The translations under genes and the position numbers were made by a program. The notes below the pieces were generated by a model. That model worked only from the letters and a program-made list of their open reading frames with translations, had not been told where the DNA came from and ran no database searches. From Balaenoptera acutorostrata (taxonomy: Eukaryota > Chordata > Mammalia > Artiodactyla > Balaenopteridae): a DNA stretch of 64,000 bases. Numbering within the stretch: position 1 is the first letter of the stretch; every line of letters begins with the position of its first letter. The DNA is taken from NCBI RefSeq assembly GCF_949987535.1, contig NC_080073.1:94217344-94281343 (forward strand), read 5' to 3'. This document shows, one piece after another, positions 1 through 9,289 of the stretch.

Positions 1-81
1 TTCATTCTTCTGTATGTGGTTTTCCAATTCTCCCAACACGATTTATTGAAGAGATTTCCTTTCCCTATTGAATTTTCTTGG
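1..81 (-). mobile_element. L1 fragment, cut by window start
   Basis: The first 81 bases resemble, in reverse orientation, an internal stretch of mammalian L1 elements (the passage about a terminal mismatch-rich T-tract followed by a Cys/Phe-poor frame is absent, so only nucleotide resemblance is used). The right edge falls where the resemblance fades; the left edge is outside the window. No coding capacity remains. The assignment rests on remembered consensus and is moderate. Confidence 0.45.
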
Positions 82-614
82 CTTCTAAACAGCAGCTTTT
101 CATGCCTCAGGGTCCAGAAGGGGAAGCCTGTTGAAATTAATGGATGGAGGACATTGTTTTGTCTGCAGATACAAAAGATGCTCCCCCAAGGGAGGTGCTG
201 GCATTTGACATTAGTAAAGAAAGCCTAACTATTCTGTGACTACTATTCTTACTTGAATTCCTCAGTTTCAAGGGCCCCTCATCACTGGGCCCAAGTCTTG
301 GGAGTAGCTTTGAGTAAGTGGTATAGCAATAGCTTAATTAAGCTTGTGTGGTCATGACCAATAGCACTGTGTCTGTGTTACCCAAGTTCAGTCAAGGAAT
401 AAATCTGCTGTAGGGCTATGGGCAGCAAGATGAAGGCTGTTTCTACAGGGCTGGAATATATGAGTCAGAGCAGCCCATTCCATTGGCTTAACTGATTCAG
501 GTGTCTGTAAGGCTGAGCCAAACAGCTGTGTGGAAATTGGCTGGTTGCATGTCATAAAAAAATGAGCAGTTCATGTACTTAATAGATTTCTTCCTGAAAA
601 CATTCTCTTTGTGT
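82..614. other. Single-copy sequence, nothing recognised
   Basis: No repeat family, long open frame, CpG cluster or RNA gene is apparent. Base composition is ordinary for mammalian non-coding DNA. Confidence 0.5.
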
Positions 615-690
615 CTTAAGAGCCTAACACACTGTCTGGCACAGCATGGCTGCTGTATAAATATCTGTGGAATGAATGAGCTCTAAGAAG
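615..690 (+). mobile_element. L2-like 3' tail
   Basis: The order of a 'cacactgtctggcaca' motif, then a 'ctgtataaatat' motif, then 'gaatgaatgagc' matches the usual 3' end of old L2 elements (last-used/size-of-list motif followed by AATAAAT and GAATGAATGA). It is short and diverged, so the family call is tentative. Confidence 0.4.
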
Positions 691-834
691 TCTTAGACAA
701 AGCCACTTAGTTCCATCCTCACTACCTGCTGTGCTACAAGTCTCCTTGGCTGATTCCATATGACGCTTAGGAGACCTGTCTTGTTTTCTTATATTGCATT
801 TCATCAGTTCCTATTAGATTCAAAGAAAAGAAGT

Positions 835-990
835 TGAAATAGTTCTTCAGCAAATATTTATGCAAACCTACCATGTTCAAGGCACTGTTGGAAAAATAAA
901 ACTCTAAGATAGTCTTTTCCCTACAATAGCTTACAGCCTTAAAGAGGAGATATGTACACACAAATACATTCTCAGAATTATAGATCTCTA
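835..990 (+). repeat. Ancient interspersed repeat, L2/MIR age
   Basis: The series 'agcaaatatttatgc', 'aggcactgttgg', 'aaataaaactctaag' and 'agcttacagcctt' follows the order of a common ancient mammalian repeat describing a spread-out accumulation of TTTATTGA, AGGCACTG and GAGCTTACA motifs. The family name is uncertain. A similar but weaker stretch occurs at 56270-56400. Confidence 0.4.
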
Positions 991-1179
991 ACTAATAAAT
1001 GTATTCATATGCAGTTGTATGCCCCAAACTTATATACGTGGTATGAAATAAGTCCCTCTTTGGTTTGATGCTTCATTTTGTTTAATGCTAAGTTCTAAAA
1101 TGACTCTAAGCCCTCCCTGGCTATAAGTGACAGTCTTTCCCCTTACTAAGTACTTCCAAAAAAGCTCTGGAGTTTCTGT

Positions 1180-1499
1180 GCTGGGTAGTCTCCATTTGCC
1201 CCTCCTCCTATTCTCCTCTTTTGTCTGCCTGCTGTGAGCCCCAGGAGGCTGCCCTACACCACTGACTGTATCACTCAGACTCCAAGGTCCACTGGCTTTC
1301 GGTTGGGTTGGGCCAATGGAATGCAGTGGCAGAAGATGGGTGCGCAGAGAGAAAGAATGGGGTGTTTATTCACTCCTCTTCCTTCCTGCCTGGGAGCTGT
1401 TCTGATAGCAGCTGCACCTCTCTTGACCACAGATTCTTTCTCAAGACTCACTACTCCAGCTCATGCAAGGCTCTGAGAACACTATTCATCCTTTGCCTC
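1180..1499 (+). repeat. Old interspersed repeat, left part (interrupted)
   Basis: This stretch shares its motif order with 14690-15185: a 'ggccaatgg(a)atgc' or 'aaccagtgggaggc' segment, 'cagaagatggg', 'ctcttccttcctgcc', 'cagctgc', and 'ccagctc...ggctctgagaac'. The right part of the same element resumes at 1965 after an LTR-like insertion. I do not recall the family name with confidence. There is no coding capacity. Confidence 0.55.
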
Positions 1500-1964
1500 T
1501 GTCATGGTTAATTTCATGTGTCAACTTGATGAGGCCGTGGGGTGCCCAAATATCTGGTTAAGCATTATTTCTGAGTGTGTCTGTGAGAATGTTTCTGGAT
1601 GAGATTACCATTTGAATCAGTAGATTAAGTAAAACAGATTGCCCTCCAGAGTGTGGCCTCATCCAATCTTTTGACGGCCAGGATAAGTCTGAGTAAGAGA
1701 AAATTATTTCTCTCTGACTGTCTTTGGACTCACACTCAGGCTGGAACTTAAACCATCGGCTCTCCTGCTTCTCAGGCCTTCAGACTCAGTCTAGGCCTCG
1801 GACTGGAACTCAGACCCACCAGCTCTCCTGGATTTCCAGCTTGCCGATTGCAGATCCTGTAGCTTCTTAAACTCCATAATTGCGTGAGCCAATTCCATAT
1901 AATACATACATATATATCCTTTTGGTTCTGTTTCTCTGTCTAATTTTTTCTCCTGACTAAGACA
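1500..1964 (+). mobile_element. LTR-like repeat, family A, copy 1
   Basis: It starts TGTCATGGTTAATTTC and ends CTGACTAAGACA, so it has the TG...CA form of an LTR. Key internal motifs are 'gtcaacttgatgaggcc', 'gaatcagtagattaagtaaa', 'ccatcggctctcctg' (near 1755), 'ttgcgtgagccaattcc' and 'ttttggttctgtttctctg'. Further copies lie at 17076-17596, 24480-24965 (reverse) and 31265-31655. It interrupts an older repeat (1180-1499 and 1965-2145). The flanks cctc and ctcc are compatible with a short, diverged target-site duplication. The family name is not certain; a solitary MaLR-like or ERV LTR is the best guess. Confidence 0.65.
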
Positions 1965-2145
1965 CTCCTTCAGATCTAGAGATGGTAACAGCTTCCTAGT
2001 GTTGTCAGCCTCTACGTGCTTCAACATTGCTTGTTGGTAGCTTTAGCCCCGCCCATACCTCTGGAAATTGGCCCTTCAGTAAAGTTTCTCAAAATCTTGG
2101 TTGAGTGTGCATCTGTTTCCCGCCAGAAGCCTGAATGACACAGTT
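1965..2145 (+). repeat. Old interspersed repeat, right part (interrupted)
   Basis: Continues the element begun at 1180. The motifs 'gagatggtaacagc', 'gtgcttcaacattgcttgttgg', 'ccttcagtaaagtttctc' and 'gagtgtgcatctgtttcc' occur in the same order in the uninterrupted copy at 14690-15185. Confidence 0.55.
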
Positions 2146-2744
2146 GCTCAGAACCATCTTCTCATTTACTATACCAGCTGGGAGGACACAGGAGTTCAGA
2201 TCCCCCGAGGTACCTTAAGGTTGCTCCAAAGCTGCTGGTCTCCAGACACTCCCACCCACTGATCTAGGTTTATTCGGCAATGACCATCTCCCTCCCTCAA
2301 GTGAAGACTTTGTGTCATCTGGAAAATGAAGAATTTGGATAGTTCATCTAATACAATGGAATTCTGTAATATGGAAGAGCTAGAGAAGCAACTGATGTGT
2401 TAAGATTGTATTCTATTTAAATATAGAATGATAACAGGTTACTTATGCTCAGGGTTGCTTACTCTGTCTTAATCTTTCATGAAAATAAGATGGTAAAATG
2501 AAAGACCATAAGAGGTAGCTGAAATAATCCTTTTGTTTTTTTTAACTGTGTCTTAGGTACATTATGGGTCAAACAGGCTTTGGTCCTTTGGTTTTATATT
2601 CCAGCCATTTTTAATACAATTATTTATTGAAGACAACATGTCCTTTGTTCCAAACAGCTGACTTTCATACTTTCGTCATGAAAATTTTCTTGTATAACAA
2701 TTATTCGTTTGTATATCCAGAGTAGTGTACTTGTTCTCATAGCA
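2146..2744. other. Single-copy sequence, nothing recognised
   Basis: No repeat or gene signal is visible. The only simple feature is a short T run near 2535-2542. Confidence 0.5.
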
Positions 2745-2832
2745 AGACCTTATCTTATTTATCATTTTATCTCCAAAGCTATAGCCGTGCTACTACCTAA
2801 GCATTTACTAAATGAATGAATGAAAGAGAATA
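2745..2832 (+). mobile_element. L2 3' tail
   Basis: The 'accttatcttatttatcattttatctcc' order followed by 'aagcatttactaaatgaatgaatga' matches the 3' end of L2 elements. Only the tail is left. Confidence 0.5.
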
Positions 2833-3295
2833 AATGACAATGAACCTTGAAATGTAACTCATTTGTAAATTGAGAACTATGAAGCTTGAGTGGCACAGAG
2901 TAATGCCATGGACTTTTCTCTCCTTGCTATGAAGGGTCCTGCCCCTCACCTCTTTCCAGGTTATTTCCTACCTATTGTGTGTTGCACTCCTCTGAAATTG
3001 ATTAGCAGCCTATGAAATTACCCAAAAATTCTGTGGCTGGCAAACTGCCTTTTACCAGTATAAGTAAAATTTGCCGTTTTCAAATCCTCACCTATGAGCA
3101 TATGATTCACAATATATCCCCTCTATTCTCCAAACTTCAGACTCATGTACCACAGAGAAATCTTTATTTCCGTCATTCTGATTATTTATTATATAGCAGC
3201 AAATTTATAACTCAGTGATGGACCTAAGAATTTTAAGCCCCTGAGCAAACCTGTAAACTTTCCTTATCCCTTGCAATGCAGGGCTACTCTTGTTT

Positions 3296-3444
3296 TATAT
3301 ATATATATATGTATATACACACACCCATATATATATATATCTCCTATATATGTAATTTATTTATATTTAGTTATATATAATATATATTTATTATATATAA
3401 TATGTACATATTTAAATATATTATATATCTCAATATATTAATTA
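3296..3444. repeat. AT-rich simple repeat, (TA)n-dominated
   Basis: About 150 bases made almost only of TA, TATA and ATT units, with a short ACACAC insert near 3317-3324. Many short self-complementary segments (for example TATATATA and ATATAATATATAT) make cruciform or slipped structures possible. Length is likely variable between individuals. Confidence 0.9.
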
Positions 3445-4221
3445 AAGGGAGAAAATGGCAGTAACCTCTTTCCTCATTTTTGTGTGTTTTCCCCATGCAA
3501 AAGTATCAGAGTAATTAACCCTCAGCAGGCTGAACAACCTATGCACAATCATTTGCTACACCTTTGGCTTATAGAGTTCAGCAGAAGTGGATGTTTGCTC
3601 AGTCTTAGGTAGAGATGCAGAGAATTCTAACAATTCTCCAGTGCTATCCCTTGTTGACTTAGAATTACTTTCAAGTATTAGTAGCCGAATGTAAATTATA
3701 GAATGTCAGTGGCTTAACACAATAGGAGTTAGTTTCTACATGTTTAACAGTCCAGTGAAGATTTCCTGGTGGGTAGACAGATTTCACCCAGCGGTGATTA
3801 AGGGGGCCCAGGGTCCTTCCATATCATGGCTCTTCCATCCAGGAGGGCCTGAGTCCTTGGAGAAACCAACAGCCAACTGGAAAAGAGCATGAAGGGTGTT
3901 CCATGAGAGGCTCTAGTTCACGCTTCACTACAAAGAGCTCAGCCATTTGGCTGCTCCGAAACCCAAAGGTGCTACTGCTCAGTGACAATTATACAATGGG
4001 AAATAAGGACACAGATTTTTCTGTGAGCAAAGAGCTGACTCTGCCACAGGAAGCCTGGGCACAGGGGATATAATCCCAAATAGAATTTTTCTGTGGATTT
4101 AGAGTGAGGGAAGAGGCGGGAGTTGAATCTGAAACTCCGAATGTGAGCTATCTTCAGCACTTGTCCCTTCAGTAATAGGGAAGAACCTTTATAGTCTATT
4201 ACAAGTTATTCACCAAAGGGA
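3445..4221. other. Mostly unassigned; possible ancient repeat 3650-4060
   Basis: Between 3650 and 4060 the motifs 'cagtggcttaacacaataggagttagtttct', 'cagtccagtgaag' and 'catcatggctcttcc-like' segments follow the order of an old mammalian repeat that also seems present at 26290-26640. The family name is unknown to me. The remaining bases show nothing recognisable. The block ends where the retroviral LTR begins. Confidence 0.35.
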
Positions 4222-4650
4222 TGTTTCCTATTAGCTAAAATTATACATAATGGCCCATCTCTGGGAACCCTGCCTCCCAGGTAATGAACATAAAGCTGAA
4301 AAACCTTTGTTTAGCTCACAGGAAACATCCTGACCAGACACCCACACCCCCAACACCCCCCACCCAACACCCCCCAACCCCCACTCAGTAAAGGACTGCA
4401 GGGAGGAAGAAATTAACACATCCCCTCTGGCGGCCACCTGGAACTAGGAAATGTTTACTCCCTCCCCTTTTAGTATAACAGAAGCCTGCGTTCTAACTCA
4501 GGCAAGATGGTTCTTTGGAACATGAGTCCAGCATTTTCTCGGTCTGCCGGCTCTCTGAATAAGGTCGCTGTTCCTGGCCTCAACAACTCGTCTCTCGATT
4601 TATTGGCCTGTCGTGCAGCGAGCAGTACAGGTGAGCTTAGACTCGGTAAT
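4222..4650 (+). mobile_element. 5' LTR of a class I (gammaretrovirus-like) endogenous retrovirus
   Basis: The U3 part (from the TG at 4222) includes a C-rich stretch (4339-4385). A TATA-like motif AGTATAAC lies at 4472-4479, followed by 'gttctaactcaggcaagatgg', typical of the U3/R region of such LTRs. AATAAG at 4558-4563 stands where an AATAAA poly(A) signal is expected. The U5-like end contains 'caacaactcgtctctcgatt', 'ggcctgtcgtgcagcgagc' and 'actcggtaa'. Both edges are approximate. The internal region follows directly (leader, then gag remnant). No matching 3' LTR was found, so the provirus is truncated. It is a decayed copy. Confidence 0.8.
4472..4479 (+). promoter_or_regulatory. TATA-like box of the ERV LTR
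   Basis: AGTATAAC lies about 85 bases upstream of the AATAAG at 4558, the expected order of TATA box and poly(A) signal in an LTR. Whether it is active is not shown by the sequence. Confidence 0.4.
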
Positions 4651-5148
4651 GAATTTTCATGCAGCTAGCCAGCAGCTTTGCTGTTCGTGGCCTGCCGGCC
4701 CCAGTTGGGGAGTTTTCGGCTAAGGCCCTAGCAGCCGCCGCGGCCACTTATCCTGGGCTCTTTCCTTCAAAATTCCCCGAAGCAGCACCGGCTTCCCCAG
4801 CGCTTGGCAGTTGGAGGAAGGAATCGACATTGGGAGCCGACAGACGCCATACGGAAGGGTGAGTCGCTCTGGTGTGTACAGCCGGAAACTTTTTCCTCTC
4901 CGTTTGGGGCTTTTTCTGCAGAATAAGCCAGTTTGTTTGGGGTACCCTGTTGGAGAGAGGAAATAGTTGCATTTTCTCTTCGTTTGGGGCTTTTTCTCTG
5001 GAATAAGCCGATTTGTTTTGTATTTGAGTGGGGTACCCTGTTGGAAAGAGGAAAGAGTTGTTGGACTTCTACCTGATTTTTGAACTGGTTTGTTTGTTTC
5101 TTTGGATGCTAGCATTTGTGTATGCCACTTGAATTTCTGTCTTTAAAA
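4651..5148 (+). mobile_element. ERV untranslated leader with tandem repeat
   Basis: This lies between the LTR and the first gag-like ATG (5149). It is CpG-richer than its surroundings around 4690-4750. At 4901-4980 and 4981-5067 it carries two copies of an approximately 80-bp unit beginning 'cgtttggggctttttct' and including 'ggggtaccctgttgga'; the second copy has about 10 extra bases. The primer binding site just after the LTR could not be recognised with confidence. Open frames on the minus strand here are antisense shadows without known similarity. Confidence 0.6.
4901..5067 (+). repeat. 80-bp tandem duplication in ERV leader
   Basis: Both copies begin CGTTTGGGGCTTTTTCT (4901 and 4981) and share GGAAT/AGAATAAGCC and GGGGTACCCTGTTGGA. 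Differences include a 10-base insertion in the second copy. Such leader repeats may predate the insertion of this provirus. Confidence 0.85.
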
Positions 5149-5268
5149 ATGGGAAATGTTTCAACTATCCCTAAAGAAAGTCCTCTGAGGTGCGTTTTGG
5201 ATAAGTGATCTGATTACAGCTGAGAAGAGGATGATATTTTATTGAAACAACGTGCGGCCACATTACCT
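5149..5268 (+). pseudogene. gag: ERV gag remnant, N-terminal matrix part
   Basis: The frame starts with ATG at 5149 followed by a glycine codon, as in retroviral gag proteins whose N-terminus is myristoylated. It runs only 19 codons before TGA at 5206. Matrix-like sequence then continues in another frame from ATG 5231, with a further TGA at 5243. So this is a broken gag start with a frameshift and at least two stops. Similarity fades after about 5268. The second matrix-like block begins about 2 kb downstream (7291). No protein can be made from this. Identification is from remembered family features and from its place after an LTR and leader. Confidence 0.6.
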
Positions 5269-7290
5269 GTTAGGATCTCCACAAGGGGTTAAGAAAGGGT
5301 TATCCTGGGACCCTGTGCACCATGTACTACTACCCTTGATGTGTTAATTACATTGTTTGTGGTCTCCTGTGTCGTTGGTATATGTAAAACCCCAAGACCA
5401 AACTTGAGGGTTTATTTAGGATTTTCTGTTTGTCCTTTTGGGTTTTTCATTTCATTTTGTTTGGTACTGTTTCTCCATTTATAGCCAAATCAGCTTTGTG
5501 ATATTTAAAACTTTTACTGATGTCAGATGGAGGAAAGGCACAGGAAAACAAAACAAAATGAAACACCTGTCTGTTCTTATCCTAGAGGGGACATTCCCAG
5601 GAAGAAGAGAAAGGTTCCACTTGGTTCCTAAAATCACCAAAAGCTGCAAATAGACATAAAAGTCTTTTCCATAAATATTAGTAAAAACGCTTTAGCCATC
5701 TAGGCAAGTGACCTTGACTTATCCCATCTGCCAGAAAGAAACCCAATTTGAATCCAGCTTCTTTTGTAACTGATGGGTTTTATATTGTTGTACCTGACTC
5801 ATGGCTGAAATTTTGGAATGGAAACTGTGAGGTCCCTGTGTTTGTTTGTACATGTGTTATAGATGTGTGGCATCACCAAAGTTAATTTGTAAAAGAGCTC
5901 TATTTAATTGGCTTAAAGGAAACTAAGCCCTTATATAAACATTCAAGTATAAAAGAAACAGGCCGGAATGAATTTTGCATTCATGTGATCTAGGAAATAT
6001 TCAGTATTGAATTAATATCTGGTATTAAAGTTAGCTTAAGTTTGTTGGTGTGATTAATACGGACACGTCTTGAGAGTCATCAGCTAAATATAATGCTTTT
6101 ATTGTGCCTAGGTTTACTAGAAATCAAATAAGACCTTATTATTCCTGTTAACAGAGTTTGTCAGCAAGAAAAATAATATGACAAAGCTTTTAAGTAAATA
6201 AAATAGAGGTAAATGAGGTGTAAGAGTTTTACTCCCTAGGAATAATTATGTCTTGGGAATGTCTTGAATGTCTATCTAAAATAGTCTCTCCAGACTTTTG
6301 TAACTTAAAACTAAACTAAGTTGAATGAAGAGAATTCATTGACTATCTGGGTCATTTTAAATAGAATAAAATACTAGAACATTAATTGCTGGGCAGGTCC
6401 AAGTTTTCCTACCTTTGCCTTCCTAGGAGAGGAAGACTAAGGCATAACTTTGTCAATCAGGAAATGCTGGTATGACAAACAGTTGACAATTACTTGCTCC
6501 TTGGTTTTCACTAGAGATTAAGGTTTTAAGGTTAAGAATTATAAGAGAAACATTTCAGTATGCAAAGATGTAGAATGTGTGTTTTCAGCGAAGAAGGTAT
6601 GAGGAATGAAAATGCATTTTGTTAAAGGGAAAAAGGTGGTTTTATCCTAGAGCTGGTTGTTTCTGAGGGGAAGAGAAAGTGAGAGACAGATAAATATGGA
6701 TACAGAAAGTTATGGAAGGGGCACACAGAGTTTTGTGCATGGTCAGGATTGGCTAAGATAAGATTGAACTTAATTAAGAAAATGAATTTTAAAGGTAAAG
6801 TGGTACAAAGCCTGAATTTGATTCTCTAAGAGGACAAAGTTCTTTAAATATTGAACTGCTTTTGGTAACTGTGAGTTTCTTTAAGTGATCTGTATTTGCC
6901 TTTGTGATCTTTTATTATCACTGGTTAAAACGTTTTGAAATTTGTGACAGAATTCCCAAAGATCAAATTCTAAATGAAGTTCATTTGACCTCTAGCTAAC
7001 TTTGGGGTTTTCCAAAGTGTCCCTGAAACACCTCAGATTATTTCCTCTCCATCTGAGAGAGAGTAATATTAAACTAACTAGGCTTATTTGGTATGTTAAC
7101 TCACGTGAGAAGCATTGTCAAATAAACGGTGATAACACTTCTTAGACTGTATCATATGGGTAAAACATTATTAATATACACATTCTAGAAATTATATGGA
7201 ACTCCTAAAATTCTGGTATATCTGGCAAATGATATCAGTCATAATTTTAGTAATTAAATTGTATGTCACAGCAGTAACCAGTTTTCTTTT
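5269..7290. other. Unassigned 2-kb segment between two gag remnant blocks
   Basis: The segment is AT-rich, with no open frame over 71 codons and no repeat family that I recognise. It separates the matrix-like pieces of the ERV. It could be an old insertion, ERV internal sequence that I cannot name, or the space between two separate ERV fragments. Its right edge ends in a pyrimidine-rich tract and CAG (7281-7293), like a splice acceptor. Its left edge has GTTAGG at 5269-5274. Confidence 0.4.
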
Positions 7291-7818
7291 CAGCTGCATT
7301 GTATTCCCGGTTGGTTGATGCCAAAGCAAAAAGGCATCATTTTAATGGTTTTACAGTGGCTTTTGAATGACTCTACATCTATTTTGTGAAGAAGCAGGGA
7401 AGAATGATGAAATCCTTTATGTGCAAGCATTTGTGCTATTAGATCAGAGAAAATAAGAAAAGGAAGAGAACGAGAGTGAGGATATGTTGCTTCAAACCTT
7501 AACTCCTCCAGCTGAGGTAGCTGTTCCAGCCTCTCTGGCCGTTATGCCAAGATATCGACCCCTTCCACCACCTCTTGTTCCTTTCCAGCCCCAATTCCTG
7601 ACACTGGGACTCAGGACTTGCCCTCCTTCTCGGGATCAATTAGAAAAACCTGTGTTAGTTTCTGGGGCACAGGGACTTGGTCTGGTATCACCATCTAAGA
7701 CCCCATAGGGCACCCAATTTGGGCCAGGAGCCACTTCCAGGGCAGGGCAATTTCCATTGTTATTATCGCATATAGGGGGCTAAATGCAAACGACCAGCCA
7801 GCTGGGTTTCTCAGACTT
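7291..7818 (+). pseudogene. gag: ERV gag remnant: matrix end, proline-rich region, start of capsid
   Basis: One frame runs from about 7367 to 7818 with in-frame stops TAA 7454, TAG 7706 and TAA 7781. It shows a matrix-like segment around 7385-7450 (Cys-Glu-Glu then a Tyr-Val-Gln-Ala-Phe motif), a proline-rich linker (7500-7640, with a run of three prolines at 7567-7575), then a Gly-Gln-Phe-Pro-Leu segment near 7740-7757 that resembles the start of gammaretroviral capsid. A matrix-like segment in a different frame lies at 7300-7345. An L1 tail at 7819-7942 interrupts the capsid part, which resumes at 7943. Decayed and non-functional. Confidence 0.65.
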
Positions 7819-7942
7819 TTTTTTTTTTCATGGAAAGGCATTTTATTTTAAACATAGCAGTGCATACATGTCAATCCCCAACTCCCAATCTATCCCTCTC
7901 CCCTACCCTTCCCCACTGGTAACTAAAAGTTCATTCTCTAAG
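7819..7942 (-). mobile_element. L1 3' tail inserted in gag remnant
   Basis: A 124-bp, strongly 5'-truncated L1 copy on the minus strand: its poly(A) reads as the T run at 7819-7828, then L1 3' UTR sequence ('catgtcaatccccaactccc', 'ccactggtaact'). It is flanked by the exact 10-bp duplication TCTCAGACTT at 7809-7818 and 7943-7952, the mark of target-primed insertion. Confidence 0.85.
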
Positions 7943-7985
7943 TCTCAGACTTGTTTAATTTGGGAAGATCGCAACCCTCCTTTAT
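7943..7985 (+). pseudogene. gag: ERV gag remnant, capsid piece after L1 insertion
   Basis: Taken with the target-site duplication, the frame continues as capsid-like sequence (Asp-Leu-Phe-Asn then Pro-Ser-Phe within the next 11 codons). It is lost at the junction with an MLT1 tail near 7985. No pol or env remnants follow, so the provirus is truncated here. Confidence 0.5.
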
Positions 7986-8102
7986 GGGACTTGAGACCCA
8001 TTTCAGACTTCTGACCTCGAGAAATGTAAGAGAATAAGTTTGTATTTTAAGTAATTAAGTTTGTGGTAATTTATTATACTGACAATAGGAAACTAATACA
8101 GC
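7986..8102 (+). mobile_element. MLT1 LTR, 3' end
   Basis: The motif series 'cttctgacctcgagaaatgtaag', 'agtttgtggtaatttatta' and 'aggaaactaatacag' is the classical 3' end of MLT1 (ERVL-MaLR) LTRs. The same end, reversed, is seen at 22260. Confidence 0.8.
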
Positions 8103-8799
8103 TAGTAAATAGTAAATAGCAACTTTCTAATAGCTGCTTGAATATCATTTTAGAATGAGCTCAGCATGGGTATGAAGAAAATGGACCCTGTTCTTCGTGG
8201 CCTTTTATAGAGGAAGGAGAGGAAGCTACTTTACCAAATGGTTCTTTCAAAAATAGGCTTAGGGGACCGGGGGCAGGGTTTATGCAGGAGGATAGAGAGT
8301 AGGTCTCTTGCAATTCCAAAAACATTGAGTTTAGGAAAAGAAGTAGGTTCCACAGAGTTTGCTCCTTTTTTAGAGACAAGAGGGTTAAGAGGCAGACGTG
8401 CTGTCTCAACCAGCTGAATTAACCATCTAGAATAAACAAAGCTCTACTCTTGAGCTCTTTAACCACTTTCTATAGAGCATATGTGGCTTACCAGTCCTGT
8501 CTTCATCTCCTGCTCTTTTTAATGGAAAAATCACTTCCTGACACCCGGTTGTTAGTAGGGTCTCATGCTTGGAGAAGACTGGGGATTACCATCTATTAAA
8601 ACTTTTTGGTTGACCTACTGCAGTTTTGTCAGCCTATGAGCATACAAGCTTTGCAAACTGAGATGATCTCACCCACACTACAAATGCCTTTAAAAAAAAC
8701 ACTCAGATCAAGTATCGCTTCTTTTTCAGACTACTCTGTATAGTAGACAATGATAGCTATTGGTTGTGAACTTCCCAACAAGATTTCTTCTCTCATCCT
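8103..8799. other. Single-copy sequence, nothing recognised
   Basis: No gene or repeat signal identified. Confidence 0.5.
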
Positions 8800-9185
8800 C
8801 TTATCAGAGCCTGCCTCCCAAGCACAGGTGTAGGCAGGTGAACCAAGCTTGACTAATCGGTGTCCCTCCCTGCGACTGATATATAGACACTGGAATTGCT
8901 GGAAGTGACAATACCAATCTGGGGTTATCTTCCCACCATGTTAGTTGAGACTGTCCTGAGAATAACTCTGTACAGAGACTGGTATAAATGAGAAAAACAG
9001 AGCAGAACAACACTGTGACCTATGGCATTGAGTCCCAAGTGTTAATCTCTACATCCCTATCCTATAGATTTCTCTTCAACCTTGTGAGCTCCATGTTCTT
9101 TTCAGCTGCATAAGCCAATTCATTCCCTTTTTGCTTCAGTTAGTTTGAATTGTGTTTCTGATTCTTTTGACAACTAAATGAGCAC
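8800..9185 (+). repeat. Possible old LTR-like repeat
   Basis: The ending 'ataagccaattcattccctttttgcttcagttagtttgaattgtgtttctg' has the form of the 3' part of an old mammalian LTR (a splice-free 'aataaattccctttttgctt' segment followed by 'agtttgagttgggtttctg'). The rest is too diverged to name. Confidence 0.35.
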
Positions 9186-9289
9186 TTCTCATCACATTAG
9201 AAAATATGTCAGTGTATAAAGGTTAAATCCTATTTCAGTGAATTCCAGAGAACCTATTTTGTCATTGGAGAACATACTTTGCATAATCC

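Noticed and set aside
4720..5115. 131-codon minus-strand frame
   Set aside because: Antisense to the ERV leader; its Pro/Lys/Arg-rich repeats mirror the 80-bp tandem duplication.
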